From NCBI RefSeq assembly GCF_003855255.1, contig NZ_CP034072.1:2472430-2536429 (forward strand): DNA of 64,000 nucleotides, written 5' to 3'. Positions 40,506 to 49,257 of this stretch are shown here, one piece after another (position 1 is the first letter of the stretch; each line of letters opens with the position of its first letter). The notes below the pieces were generated by a model that saw only the letters and a program-made list of their open reading frames with translations, ran no database searches and was not told where the DNA came from. Position numbers and translations under genes: made by a program. The DNA is from Mycolicibacterium nivoides. Its GTDB lineage: Bacteria > Actinomycetota > Actinomycetes > Mycobacteriales > Mycobacteriaceae.

Positions 40506-41665
40506 GACAATCCCAGGAAATTCTGGATGTTCGTCGACACGATCTTGACGGCAGCCTCAGACCCGACCGCTTCCACCACGGTGGCCAGCGACTTCTCCGA
40601 GTACCCGAAGGTGCTCTCGTTGTGCGGGTAGTCGCTGGACCACATCACGTTGTCGACACCGATCTCATCGATCAGCCGGAGGCCCAGCGGATCCACCATG
40701 AACGAGGCGCTCATGTGATGGTCCCAGTAGTACCGGACCGGGTGTTGCAGTTCGTGATTGAACATGTGCCGGTAGGAGGCGAGCATGTGCTCGGCGTCTT
40801 GCAATGCGGTGGGCACCCAGGCGATCCCGCCCTCGAACCACCCGATCTTCAGGCTCGGATGCCGATCCAGGATTCCGGAGAACACGTACTTGGCGAACTG
40901 CTCGCGGAACGAGTCGACATTGACCATCATGCCGACTACGACGCTGTTGTTCTGGCACGGCGTCTTGGGCGGGGTCTCACCGATGTGATGGCTGACCGGC
41001 AGGCCGGCGGCCTCGATCTCGTCCCACACCGCGTCCATCTCGGTGCTGCCGTAGTCGTAGATGTTGCCCTCGTCGTCCTTTCCCGGATTCAACGGCAGCA
41101 GGAACGTCTTGAGCCCCAGCGATTTCAGCTGCTCGAGGGTGCTGCGGGTGCCGGCCGGGTCCCACCAGTTGATCAGCCCGACACCGTAGAAGTGGCCATT
41201 GCTGGCCTCCTGCAGCTCGGCCATCACCTCGTTGTAGATCCGGAACACCCGCTCGCGGATTCCCTTGTCCGGATAGTGGAACAGGGCGAGCACAGCGTTG
41301 GGGAACGCCAGCTCCTTGTCGATACCGTCCTCGGCGAGCTCACGGATGCGGGCCGCGATGTTGTTGGTCGCCGCGCCGGCGAGGTCGTCGTACTGCATGA
41401 GCACCCGGCCGAAGTCGCCGCCGGTCCAGGCCTTGCCCTTCATCCCGACCATGTAGGCGCCGTCCTCGTACCAGATCCGGGGAGCGGCACCCTTGAGATC
41501 ATCGGGGAAGCGCTCGTAGAAGATGTCGTCGGCGACCGAGATGTGATTGTCGGCCGAGAAGATCTCCGTGCCCTTGGGAAGCCCGAGGTCACCGCTGGCA
41601 TGGCCCTTGCGGTTCTTCGGTGCACCAAAGCCTTCCGGCGGATACAGGGTCGTGGAAGCGGTCAT
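40502..41665 (-). CDS. Amidohydrolase family protein (amidohydrolase_2 type)
   Basis: A 387-residue metal-dependent TIM-barrel protein; ATG 41665 with GGAG nine bases upstream is preferred over a longer frame. The metal-site segments are FSADNHISVADD, VSHHIGETPP, IGWFEGGIAWVP and MWSSDYPHNESTFGYSEK, the ACMSD/OhyA-like pattern shared with the protein at 21035. The first motif reads DNH, in place of DxH with a second His. It probably decarboxylates or hydrolyses a product of the P450 encoded just upstream in the same operon. Confidence 0.87.
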   Translation of the reverse strand: MTASTTLYPPEGFGAPKNRKGHASGDLGLPKGTEIFSADNHISVADDIFYERFPDDLKGAAPRIWYEDGAYMVGMKGKAWTGGDFGRVLMQYDDLAGAATNNIAARIRELAEDGIDKELAFPNAVLALFHYPDKGIRERVFRIYNEVMAELQEASNGHFYGVGLINWWDPAGTRSTLEQLKSLGLKTFLLPLNPGKDDEGNIYDYGSTEMDAVWDEIEAAGLPVSHHIGETPPKTPCQNNSVVVGMMVNVDSFREQFAKYVFSGILDRHPSLKIGWFEGGIAWVPTALQDAEHMLASYRHMFNHELQHPVRYYWDHHMSASFMVDPLGLRLIDEIGVDNVMWSSDYPHNESTFGYSEKSLATVVEAVGSEAAVKIVSTNIQNFLGLS

Positions 41666-41716
41666 CGTGTGGTACTCCAATCGGGCTGTTGATGCTGAAG
41701 GCCGGTGTGCCGGCAA

Positions 41717-42934
41717 TTACCAGGTCACGGGAAGTTCGTAGACGCCGTAGGCGAGGCGGTCGTGCTTGAAGGGCACCTCGTCGAGCGGAACGGCCAGGCG
41801 CAGGGTCGGGATCCGGCGCAGCAGGGTGTGGAAGACGATCTGCAGTTCGGCGCGCGCGAGCTGCTGACCGACGCACTGGTGGCGGCCGTAGCCGAAGCCC
41901 AATTGCTGGGCGGCGTCGCGGCTGAGGTCGAGTTTGTCGGGCTCCGGGTAGGCCTTGGCGTCCCAGTTGGCCGGGGACAGATCGATGATGACGCCATCAC
42001 CGGCGCGGATGGTCTCGCCGCTGATCTCGATATCCTCCAGTGCCACCCGGCGCTGTCCGGTCTGGATGATGGACAGATAGCGCATCAGTTCCTCGACCGC
42101 GTTGGCGATCGCCTTCGGATCCTCTGCATTACGAAGGAAGTCGGCCTGCTCGGGGTTCTCCAGGAGCGCCAGGATGCCGATGCCGATCATGTTGGCGGTG
42201 GTCTCGTGCCCGGCGATCAGCAGGCCGGTGCCGAGCTGGGCGGCCTCCTTGACGCTGATCTCACCGGCGGTCACCCGCTCGGCCAGATCGGACACCGCGT
42301 CCTCGGACGGGTTCGCCTGCTTCTCCTCGACGAGGTTGATCAGATACTGGTGCAGGCTCATCGCGCCCTTCTGCATGGCGTCTGCCGCGGCATAGCGGGC
42401 CAGGCCGGCGTTGGCATGCTCCTGGAAGAACTCGTGGTCTTCGTAAGGGACACCGAGCATCTCGCTGATCACCACAGTGGGCACCGGCAGCGCCAGCTTG
42501 GCGACGAGGTCGGCGGGCTGCGGGCCGGCCAGGATCTCATCGATGCACTCGTCGGTGACCTTCTGGATGGCCGAGCGCAATCCCTCGACGCGACGGAACG
42601 TGAACGGCTTGGACAGCATTCGGCGAAACCGGGTGTGCTCCTCGGCATCTGAGGTGAACACCGAGCGTGGCCGCTTGTCGACGGTGGAGAGCATGTGCTC
42701 GTTCCAGTGCGGGAAGCCCTCGATGCGATCGTCCACACTGATCCGGGAGTCGGAGAACAGCGCGCGGGCCTCCTCGTGGCCGGTGATCAGCCACGGGGTG
42801 CTGCCGTTCCAGATCTTCACGCGGAACAGGCCTTTGGGGTTGCCCAGCATGGGCGGCGGCGGCGCGAACGGGCACCGCACGTCGCGCTCCATCGGGTATT
42901 CGGGGATGTCGACTTCGGTCAGCGTCTCAGACAT
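41717..42934 (-). CDS. Cytochrome P450
   Basis: A 405-residue P450 with I-helix LIAGHETTANMIG, ExxR in EELMRYLSI and heme loop GFGYGRHQCVGQQLARAE with Cys354. The N-terminus (CPFAPPPPMLG) and the heme region resemble the CYP105-like group of actinobacteria, though no family number can be given by eye. Its ferredoxin gene lies 21 nt upstream, and the TetR gene before that. Downstream are amidohydrolase, two M24, crotonase and CoA-transferase genes, so the oxidation product is probably hydrolysed and then activated to a CoA ester. Confidence 0.92.
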   Translation of the reverse strand: MSETLTEVDIPEYPMERDVRCPFAPPPPMLGNPKGLFRVKIWNGSTPWLITGHEEARALFSDSRISVDDRIEGFPHWNEHMLSTVDKRPRSVFTSDAEEHTRFRRMLSKPFTFRRVEGLRSAIQKVTDECIDEILAGPQPADLVAKLALPVPTVVISEMLGVPYEDHEFFQEHANAGLARYAAADAMQKGAMSLHQYLINLVEEKQANPSEDAVSDLAERVTAGEISVKEAAQLGTGLLIAGHETTANMIGIGILALLENPEQADFLRNAEDPKAIANAVEELMRYLSIIQTGQRRVALEDIEISGETIRAGDGVIIDLSPANWDAKAYPEPDKLDLSRDAAQQLGFGYGRHQCVGQQLARAELQIVFHTLLRRIPTLRLAVPLDEVPFKHDRLAYGVYELPVTW

Positions 42935-42955
42935 ATGGTGGTTCCGTTCCTCAAG

Positions 42956-43150
42956 TCAGTCTTGAATCTCGATGGCCAGGGCTGGGCAGGCCGCCGCCGC
43001 GCGGCGGGCATTGTCGGTTTGGTTCGGAGCGGGTTCGGGTTCCAGCAAGACGACGACACCGTCTTCGTCGCGCTGGTCGAACACCTCGCTGGCGTTGAGC
43101 ACGCACTGCCCCGACGAGACGCACTTGTCCTGATCGACAGTGACTTTCAT
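42956..43150 (-). CDS. [3Fe-4S] ferredoxin, P450 partner
   Basis: A 64-residue ferredoxin with Cys10, Cys16 and Cys55-Pro (CVSSGQC ... AACPALAI), the [3Fe-4S] pattern of P450 donors. The first residues MKVTVDQDKC start at ATG 43150, overlapping the TetR stop (ATGA). It is placed between its presumed regulator and its P450, an arrangement in which repression of the regulator operon also limits electron supply. Confidence 0.92.
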   Translation of the reverse strand: MKVTVDQDKCVSSGQCVLNASEVFDQRDEDGVVVLLEPEPAPNQTDNARRAAAACPALAIEIQD

Positions 43151-43824
43151 ATGAGGTCGCTTTCGTGAGTGACCGGCGCCATCCACAGGCCGACGATCGC
43201 ATCGATCAATCCCGACGCCGCACCCTGCCAGGACGCCCGCGGCACGTTGCCGCCCTGCGCCATCGCTCGTTCACGGTCGGCGCAGCTGTGCATCAACAGG
43301 TTGCGCGCCATGATGTTGCGTTCGGCGCGAACCTCGGCGGGCAGGTCTGGCAGGCAGTTGTTCATCCCCTCGATGACCTGTACCAGCGACTCCGAACTCA
43401 GGGCGTCACGGACCACGATGTTGTGGTAGGCCGGATCGGTCATCACCTGAGCGGCGAACCTGGCGTACCAGGTCGGGTTGCCCAGCGCCGTCAGGTGGTC
43501 GGTGAGCGGCTGCACCAGGCAGGAAACCCAGTCCCGAAGCTCGGACGAATCGCCGGTGTCGGCCACCATCTGCTCGCGCAGGCACTCGATCGGACCGCGG
43601 TGCTTGTGTTCGATCGCGCGGACCAGGTCGGTCTTGGTGCCGAAGTGGTAGCCGACCGCGGCGTTGTTGCCCTGCCCGGCCGCCTCACTCACCTGGCGGT
43701 TGGACACCGCGAACACTCCGTGTTCGGCGTAGAGCCGCTCAGCCGCCTTGAGGATTGCCTCCTGGGTACTGCTCGCCCGGTCGGCACGGGCGGTGCGGTT
43801 GGCTGCTGTCACCGTTACAGTCAA
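43147..43824 (-). CDS. TetR family transcriptional regulator
   Basis: A 225-residue TetR protein; TTG 43824 has AGGAGG a few bases upstream, so the unusual start is well supported (GTG 43812 is the alternative). The helix-turn-helix region VSNRQVSEAAGQGNNAAVGY (about 40-59) leads into HFGTKTDLVRAIEHKHRG. It is the first gene of the ferredoxin-P450-hydrolase-CoA-transferase operon and has its own AT-rich palindrome at 43838-43861, so it probably represses this operon locally. Confidence 0.88.
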   Translation of the reverse strand: MTVTVTAANRTARADRASSTQEAILKAAERLYAEHGVFAVSNRQVSEAAGQGNNAAVGYHFGTKTDLVRAIEHKHRGPIECLREQMVADTGDSSELRDWVSCLVQPLTDHLTALGNPTWYARFAAQVMTDPAYHNIVVRDALSSESLVQVIEGMNNCLPDLPAEVRAERNIMARNLLMHSCADRERAMAQGGNVPRASWQGAASGLIDAIVGLWMAPVTHESDLI

Positions 43825-43837
43825 CGCCCCTCCTGTA

Positions 43838-43861
43838 ATTAAGTCAAGCAGTTGATTTAAT
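43838..43861. promoter_or_regulatory. AT-rich operator of the 43824 TetR operon
   Basis: A 24-base dyad of the form ATTAA-n-TCAA-n4-TTGA-n-TTAAT pairs 9 of 12 positions and ends 14 bases before the TTG start. AT-rich sequence here stands out against the GC-rich background. It is unlike the GAGAAT operator, so this operon seems to answer to its own TetR protein. Confidence 0.65.
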
Positions 43862-43903
43862 CAGGCCAAGGCCCGGCGAGACCCCGCCACAGAGCGCGCC
43901 GAG

Positions 43904-43952
43904 ACTACGGTTTTGGGCGGGATAACCCAGCTAACACGGCAAAAGCCGTAGT
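43904..43952 (-). terminator. Stem-loop after the hydrolase-SDR operon
   Basis: ACTACGG-TTTTG and CAAAA-G-CCGTAGT form a stem of about 12 bp with a one-base bulge around a 24-base loop, starting 15 bases beyond the end of the SDR gene at 43967 on the minus strand. The position fits a terminator; the sequence is not a classical T-tailed one. Confidence 0.5.
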
Positions 43953-43966
43953 GTCGGCGGCCCAGG

Positions 43967-44785
43967 TCAGGCCTGGGGCTTCGGCTTCCGGGCGATTACC
44001 TTGCCCGCGACGGTGCCCCCGTCGATCGGCAACACGGTTCCCGTCACGTACCGCGACCGGTCGGTCGCGAAGTACAGCGCGGCCTCCGCCACGTCCTCGA
44101 CCGTGCCTTCGCGCTTGAGCGGGCGGTCGTTACGCATCGGGGCCCGGATCCCTGCCTCGAACTCTTCGATGCGCTCGCGCTCCTCGGGCGAGGCCGACTT
44201 GGCCACAATCGCCGTGCGGATGTTGCCCGGAGCGATGGCGTTGACCCGGATCTCGTAATGGGCCAGCTCGATCGCCGCGCACTTGGTGAACTGGATGACC
44301 GCGGCCTTGGACGCGCGATACGTCATCACCCCGCCGCCGGCCTGAATGCCGCCGATCGAGGTGAGGTTGAGAATCGAACCACCGCCGTGTTCGGCCATGT
44401 ATCGCGCGGCATCGCGGGTACCGGCCATCACGCCGAGCACGTTGACGCCCATGACCTTGTTGAAGTCGGCGAGATCGTCGTCGAGGAAGCGACGGTGCAT
44501 GGTGCCCGAGACCCCCGCGTTGTTGACCATGACGTCCAGGCCTCCGAAGGTGTCCACCGCGGCCGACACCAGCCGGCCCACCTGTTCGACATCGCCGACG
44601 TCGGTGAACAGGAACCGGGCGTTCTCCCCCAGTTCGTCGGCCAACGCCTTGCCGTGGTCCTCGTCGACGTCACCGATCATCACCTTCGCGCCCTCGGCGG
44701 CGAATCGGCGTACCAACCCCTCACCCAGACCGGACGCGCCTCCGGTGACGACCGCGACTTTTCCGGCCAGCTCGTTGCCTGTCAT
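43967..44785 (-). CDS. Short-chain dehydrogenase/reductase
   Basis: A 272-residue SDR starting at ATG 44785, which overlaps the hydrolase stop (ATGA); a longer frame lies within that gene and is rejected. It has [28 protein letters not shown], Ser in [20 protein letters not shown], and [17 protein letters not shown]. Asp in [10 protein letters not shown] suggests NAD use. It is cotranscribed with the MhpC-like hydrolase and lies under operator site H, so it belongs to the shared regulon. Confidence 0.9.
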   Translation of the reverse strand: MTGNELAGKVAVVTGGASGLGEGLVRRFAAEGAKVMIGDVDEDHGKALADELGENARFLFTDVGDVEQVGRLVSAAVDTFGGLDVMVNNAGVSGTMHRRFLDDDLADFNKVMGVNVLGVMAGTRDAARYMAEHGGGSILNLTSIGGIQAGGGVMTYRASKAAVIQFTKCAAIELAHYEIRVNAIAPGNIRTAIVAKSASPEERERIEEFEAGIRAPMRNDRPLKREGTVEDVAEAALYFATDRSRYVTGTVLPIDGGTVAGKVIARKPKPQA

Positions 44786-45612
44786 GAAACCTCTTTCAGG
44801 AATTCCAGCAGCACCGCGATGAGCGCGGCGGGCTGTTCGATCTGCGGGCAGTGCCCGGCACCGGGAATCACCGCACTGCGGGCACCGGCGATCTGGCCGG
44901 CGATTTCGGCCGCCCAACCGGACGGCAGCAGCTTGTCACGATCGCCCTCGATGATCATGGTCGGCACACGGATGCGGCCATATGCCCGTTGCGCCGACGG
45001 CATCGGCGGTGCGTCCAGGCCGGGCCGCCGAAACCGGGCCGCGGCCAAGGTTTCCCATGCGCCCGGCGCGATGCTCGACTCGTACCGCCGCCGCACATAC
45101 GCCTCATCGGCCGGATAGGCCGGATCAGCGAACAGCGCGGTGACGATGCGTCGCATCCCGTCCAGCGTGGCGTCGTAGTCGTACAACGCCGCCGAATGCT
45201 CGTTGCGCTGGATCTCCCCTCCCCCGCAGATCGCGGTGAGCGACCGCACGGGGAGCCGCGGCGCATCCGAGGTGGTGTCGACCAGCAGGTTGATCGCCCC
45301 CATCGAGTTGCCGACGAAATGGGCGTCAGCGACGCCGAGTTCGGCACAGAACCGGGCGATGTGCCGAATCCGCATGCCCCGGCCGTCGTTGAAATCGATG
45401 ACCTTGGCGCTCTCGCCGAAACCCAGCATGTCCGGGGCCAACACCCGGTAGTGCTCGGCGAGCGCGTCGATGGCGCGCTCCCAACCCAATTCGGCACTGA
45501 CGCCGAACTCGCCACCGTGCAACAGGACGACGGGATCACCCTGCCCCGCTTCGAGGTAGCCGGTGGTCAGACCGTCGACATCGATGGTCTTACGTACGAA
45601 GTCCACGGCCAC
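44782..45612 (-). CDS. Alpha/beta hydrolase, MhpC/BphD-like
   Basis: A 276-residue alpha/beta hydrolase; PVVLLHGGEFGVSAELGW provides the oxyanion loop, FVGNSMGAINLL the nucleophile Ser103 in the GNSMG elbow common in meta-cleavage-product hydrolases, and PGAGHCPQIEQP the catalytic His near 256. It may split a C-C bond of a ring-cleavage product. GTG start 45612; operator site H lies 25 bases upstream. A second MhpC-like gene is at 56805, so two different ring products may be handled. Confidence 0.86.
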   Translation of the reverse strand: MAVDFVRKTIDVDGLTTGYLEAGQGDPVVLLHGGEFGVSAELGWERAIDALAEHYRVLAPDMLGFGESAKVIDFNDGRGMRIRHIARFCAELGVADAHFVGNSMGAINLLVDTTSDAPRLPVRSLTAICGGGEIQRNEHSAALYDYDATLDGMRRIVTALFADPAYPADEAYVRRRYESSIAPGAWETLAAARFRRPGLDAPPMPSAQRAYGRIRVPTMIIEGDRDKLLPSGWAAEIAGQIAGARSAVIPGAGHCPQIEQPAALIAVLLEFLKEVS

Positions 45613-45636
45613 ACGATACTGATGTTTTCTGAATTG

Positions 45637-45651
45637 GAGAACATCATTCTC
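45637..45651. promoter_or_regulatory. GAGAAT-type operator, site H
   Basis: GAGAACATCATTCTC has perfect 5-base arms around CATCA and matches the recurrent palindrome. It ends at 45651 and begins 25 bases upstream of the GTG of the MhpC-like hydrolase, where a repressor would block the promoter. Confidence 0.68.
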
Positions 45652-46039
45652 TAGACCGTGACATGACCAGACTGCTTAACCATGCGTCCCGATCATGCGT
45701 AGCGTCATGGCTGTGCTGGAGAAATCGGAGATCCGGTTCCTTCCCTGGCGACCGCCGTATGGCCTACGAGATGCGTTGCGACGGTCCACCGCTGGCGGCT
45801 CCAGCCTGGTGGGCGAGCCACCTCGAACTCGACTGGCAGGTGTTCCGTCGGTGACCCCGAACATGCGCTCGTTCCGACCGGTTTGGCCTCGACGACGCCG
45901 ACGACTGCCTTGTCCAGTGACGCCAGCGATCACACCGTTTCGCGATATTGATGGCGACAGACTAAATCCAGCAATAAATGTGCGACTGCCTTGCCGAGTA
46001 TTAATGCGCAACCGGTCGTATCTCGTGACCTTCTGCCGT
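45652..46039. other. Gene-poor stretch at the edge of the low-GC island
   Basis: These 388 bases hold no convincing gene. Short open frames occur on both strands (for example a plus-strand frame reading MAVLEKSEIRFLPWRPP from about 45707), but coding signals change frame quickly and no family is recognised; it may be decayed coding sequence. Base composition falls toward the right end. No tRNA, integrase or attachment-site repeat was found here. Confidence 0.5.
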
Positions 46040-46543
46040 TCATACCTTTGGTAGCCACCCCGACCATGACGACGACAGGATGAAACCGCGGCCCTGAGGA
46101 TCTTTGCACGCCGTAGTTCCTGAATCGTCAACCCCGCACATCACTCCATCAACCGTGATCGAATGCATCGCAGGCAGTGTCTTGATTTCCGTCGAGCGGT
46201 CATCAGACGGAACGACAGGCTTCAATCCCGAGGAAGTACCGATCCAATTGACACGTGGTGCGCCTTTCGAGGTTGGAGACGCCGGCGGAAGGCCAGGTAG
46301 ATCGTTTCCGATGCACTGCGCTTGTCCCGATAGAAAGTTGCAGGCAACGCCGTCGGGCGTGCGGAAATACACTTGCGTAGAAGGCATTCCGGGTGTCGAA
46401 GCATCTACCGCGTACTCTGCGGCATCGACAGGACTGTAGCCCCCTAGGTCGGGGAACCTCGGAGGATCCGCGTGCGCGCTACAGGCGCTCGTTACAACAG
46501 CAACGAGAACGCCGGTAGTCACAGCAAATGACTTGGCGATCAT
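46040..46543 (-). CDS. Secreted protein with two likely disulfides
   Basis: A 167-residue exported protein. The signal peptide MIAKSFAVTTGVLVAVVTSA is followed by CSAHADPP; cleavage at AHA-DP by signal peptidase I is likely, and the VTSAC segment is only a poor lipobox. Four mature cysteines occur as two pairs (VACNFLSGQAQC and MCGVDDSGTTAC), suggesting two disulfides, and the domain ends SSSWSGWLP. The style is that of small mycobacterial secreted proteins of unknown function. It follows the DUF4185 gene by 42 nt in the same orientation and shares its lower GC. Confidence 0.75.
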   Translation of the reverse strand: MIAKSFAVTTGVLVAVVTSACSAHADPPRFPDLGGYSPVDAAEYAVDASTPGMPSTQVYFRTPDGVACNFLSGQAQCIGNDLPGLPPASPTSKGAPRVNWIGTSSGLKPVVPSDDRSTEIKTLPAMHSITVDGVMCGVDDSGTTACKDPQGRGFILSSSWSGWLPKV

Positions 46544-46585
46544 GTATGTCCTATCGGCGCGAATCGGAAGTGCGTTATCAACGGG

Positions 46586-48220
46586 TCAATCATTCGGGTT
46601 CACCCGGAACTGCCCGACGGTGTACGGGCTGCCTGTGTCAGTGTTCCATTGGCTTACCAGAATATCCATATTGTCTAGTGTGGCGCCGGGCAGTATGTAA
46701 CCGCCATAGTTCTGAGGAAACTTTCCTGGTTCGCCCCAATAGCCACCCTGAGCCACGACGGTCTTCGACGAGTCGGCGAAAATCTGAGTTGGGTCATTAC
46801 CACCACCGATTAGAACTTCAACATTGCCCGTACTTCCGTTGAAGCCAGAAAGCACAGGCCTCCCGTCAACTTCGCGGAAGCTCATTTCTCCGTAACGGTC
46901 AGGCCCGATGGGCGAAGTGGCAACCTCCCCCGGCCGGCCCCAATCCTGCCCGGTCCACGGTTGCCAGGCATCGCGGTTCGTAACTTGATCGGCGTCAACC
47001 CGGTATATGGTGACGCCCTGGTTGCGGTCAAATGTATCGGCTGCGATGTACACATTGCCGTCGTCGGCCTCGAATCCGCTGATCTGCGAGGGAACGCTCC
47101 CCGGCGCACTTGCCCGATGGTCCGGGTCATTCGGTAGTGGCGCGAGAACGGATTTCCATTCTCTCCATGAGTCCTTGCCTCCAGGCACATCGACAGGCAC
47201 CAAGCCACGCCCGTTCGAAAGGTCAGTGCCCTTATTTACCTCCACAAGCCAGGATCCACCTTTGGGGGGCAGGCCTTCGTTTGTATTGGTTCCCACCACC
47301 ATCATGACGGTACGTCCGTCACGCATCTGGATGCTGCCTGAAGGCAGCGCATTGTTGGCGCCCGCCTTAGTCACGGCCTCCGGAAGCGGAAACAATACGT
47401 TGGGACTGCCTTCTGGTCCGGTAATTGGCTTGCCGAAGTGTGGGCGCCCATCCGCGTCGAACGTGACAGGTACTGCGACCGACGGATAATGGACTCCATC
47501 GCCTTGCTTGTCACCTGTGTACGAGTCGCCAAAGATCGCGATCTTCTGACCATTCGGCAGTTCGATGATTTCGCCGAGATCGGCAGCCTTGATGCCAGGG
47601 ATGCCTGGGTAAGCCCCCGTCCCTGCAACAGGCCCCAGGTTGCGGACTTCGCCCTCAGCCAACGGTCCGTCGGATATCCCCGGCAACAGCAGATCTTGCA
47701 ACGTGGTCGGCGTACCTCCAGCAGTGACCCCTGTAGCGGTCGAAATCGCCTGTGCCAGATCACCGTCCACCGTAGCGCCAGCGGTGAGAATCCTTGCGAT
47801 CCGCGCCTGCAGGTCGGTGACCTTGTCAGAAACTTTCTGCGCTGCCTCGGAATCCAGATGCGTTGTGTCCGGTGGTATTACCTGATTCGTATCGGCGTTA
47901 ATCTGTACTGCAGGCGCCTCGGCGGCGTAGTTCAGCAAGTCCCGAACGTTGTTCGCCACCGTCTCAGCTTCAGTTTCGCAGCGGTCCATTGCGTTTGCCG
48001 CTGTCGTTAGTTGTTCAGAAGTGGCTTCGTGAAGTGCAGCCACCATCAACATCGAATTCATCGCGGTACTGGCCGCCTGGCCCTGCCACGTCGAGAGTGT
48101 GCCCAGGGAGCGGTAGAACTCTGAGGAATTTTTGTGGTTGCCCGCCATGTCACGCGTGCCCTTTGTCAGCTCAGCAATCTCTGGCGCGAGGAAGAGCAGC
48201 TCTCGAAGCGTCAGCGACAC
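46586..48220 (-). CDS. WXG-type N-domain fused to DUF4185, likely type VII secretion cargo
   Basis: A 544-residue protein starting at GTG 48220 with GAGG eight bases upstream. Residues 1-100 are helical with a central W-x-G (STWQGQAA), like WXG100/ESX targets. After a linker, residues 190-540 match the DUF4185 beta-propeller-like domain: IIELPNGQKIAIFGDSYTG, SGSIQMRDGRTVMMVVGT, YGEMSFREVDGRPVLSGFN and QNYGGYILPGATLDNM. No signal peptide is present, consistent with type VII export. Its upstream partner is an EspC-like gene. The propeller suggests binding to or cleavage of a glycan, but this is unproven. Confidence 0.75.
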   Translation of the reverse strand: MSLTLRELLFLAPEIAELTKGTRDMAGNHKNSSEFYRSLGTLSTWQGQAASTAMNSMLMVAALHEATSEQLTTAANAMDRCETEAETVANNVRDLLNYAAEAPAVQINADTNQVIPPDTTHLDSEAAQKVSDKVTDLQARIARILTAGATVDGDLAQAISTATGVTAGGTPTTLQDLLLPGISDGPLAEGEVRNLGPVAGTGAYPGIPGIKAADLGEIIELPNGQKIAIFGDSYTGDKQGDGVHYPSVAVPVTFDADGRPHFGKPITGPEGSPNVLFPLPEAVTKAGANNALPSGSIQMRDGRTVMMVVGTNTNEGLPPKGGSWLVEVNKGTDLSNGRGLVPVDVPGGKDSWREWKSVLAPLPNDPDHRASAPGSVPSQISGFEADDGNVYIAADTFDRNQGVTIYRVDADQVTNRDAWQPWTGQDWGRPGEVATSPIGPDRYGEMSFREVDGRPVLSGFNGSTGNVEVLIGGGNDPTQIFADSSKTVVAQGGYWGEPGKFPQNYGGYILPGATLDNMDILVSQWNTDTGSPYTVGQFRVNPND

Positions 48221-48229
48221 TGCAACGCC

Positions 48230-48544
48230 TCACAGGTCAGAACTGGCATCTTCAATCCCTGCGGCGCAACCGCCATCAGTTTGCTCATAACCGATCGCAG
48301 CTTCGCGGTGGCCTTCTGCATGCTTTGTGAACTGCGCCCCAAAGTGGATGCCGTCGTCCACCCAGGCAGTCAGCAACTCCGGCAACGCCGCGGCGGCCAG
48401 ACCAGATCCCAGTGCAGCCTGACCTACCCGTGCCGATGCGCCCCGATGCGTCTCTGCGAAACCAGCGGCGTGGCTGTCTAACCCCTGCGCCGTAGCGTGC
48501 AGGTCCGCCGGATTCACCTGCAACGGTTCATTCGGCTCCGACAT
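48230..48544 (-). CDS. EspC-like type VII secretion-associated protein
   Basis: A 104-residue protein of the EspC/DUF2580 type: LQVNPADLHATAQGLDSHAA at the N-terminus, a helical hairpin, and EGHREAAIGYEQTD near the end, where Y-x-Q-T-D resembles the YxxxD/E export signal. ATG 48544 has GGGGGA upstream. The next gene (9 nt away) encodes the WXG-DUF4185 protein, so the two probably leave the cell as a pair through an ESX system encoded elsewhere. Confidence 0.8.
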   Translation of the reverse strand: MSEPNEPLQVNPADLHATAQGLDSHAAGFAETHRGASARVGQAALGSGLAAAALPELLTAWVDDGIHFGAQFTKHAEGHREAAIGYEQTDGGCAAGIEDASSDL

Positions 48545-48669
48545 CGAAATATCCCCCGTTTAGCAACTAGATGCAGCCGAAGAATACACCCGCTGAGGAC
48601 TCCGGTTACGCAGTTGTTTGAGGCCGAGAGTGCAGCATCGGATATGTCACATCCGGAGCCGGAGCGGAA

Positions 48670-49251
48670 TTACCGCACATCTCCGCCTGCCCGGCCGAAC
48701 GTGAGCAGCTGGGTGGCCAGCATGTCGAGTTGACCGCGCACCGTACCGTCGGCCAATTCACCTGTTTCGGACCAGATCTTGTCCGCGGAGTTGATCGCCA
48801 CCCCCAGCGGGGTGGGCCAGGCCCGCAACGCGTGACCGATGGACCGCAGCTGCCCCAGTGTTCCCACCGCGGCCTGCCAGCCGTAGGCGCAACTGATGCA
48901 GCCCCACGGGGTGTTGTCCAGGTAGACCCGCGGGTCCTCCCGCAGATCCTCGATGTAGTCCAACGCGTTCTTGACCAGACCGGAGATCGCACCGTGATAG
49001 CCCGGCGAACCCACCACCACGGCGTCGGCGTCGCGGAGCGCGGAGACGAACTCCAGGGCCGCGGGCGTGCGCTCCAACGAATGCGGTGCATACATCGGCA
49101 GTTCCAGGTCAGGCCCGGCGAACATCCGGGTCCGGCCGCCCTGCCGTTCCACGGACTCCAGGCAGTACCGGACGGCGCGCTCGGTCGAAGAGTGGGCGCG
49201 TAGGGTGCCGCCGAGCCCGACCACGAACGGCACCTTCTCAGTTGGCGTCAT
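48670..49251 (-). CDS. NAD(P)H-dependent FMN reductase
   Basis: A 193-residue flavodoxin-like reductase (FMN_red family). VVGLGGTLRAHSSTERAVRY provides the phosphate-binding loop and VVVGSPGYHGAISGLVKNALDY the FMN-binding and dimer segment. It is the last gene of the eight-gene Mhp-type operon, 6 nt after the cyclase gene. The likely role is to supply reduced flavin to the LLM monooxygenase encoded at 51131, as in other two-component monooxygenases. Confidence 0.88.
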   Translation of the reverse strand: MTPTEKVPFVVGLGGTLRAHSSTERAVRYCLESVERQGGRTRMFAGPDLELPMYAPHSLERTPAALEFVSALRDADAVVVGSPGYHGAISGLVKNALDYIEDLREDPRVYLDNTPWGCISCAYGWQAAVGTLGQLRSIGHALRAWPTPLGVAINSADKIWSETGELADGTVRGQLDMLATQLLTFGRAGGDVR

Positions 49252-49257
49252 CTTTCC

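Noticed and set aside
38616..40631. 671-residue plus-strand open frame
   Set aside because: It is antisense to the two M24 genes, whose motifs and overlaps are convincing; composition is that of a shadow frame.
45695..46054. Plus-strand 119-residue frame at the island edge
   Set aside because: Arg-rich, without family resemblance or ribosome site; coding signal is not sustained in one frame.
45652..48669. Search for integrase, tRNA or att repeats bounding the low-GC island
   Set aside because: None seen; the island may have arrived by recombination, so no mobile element is annotated.
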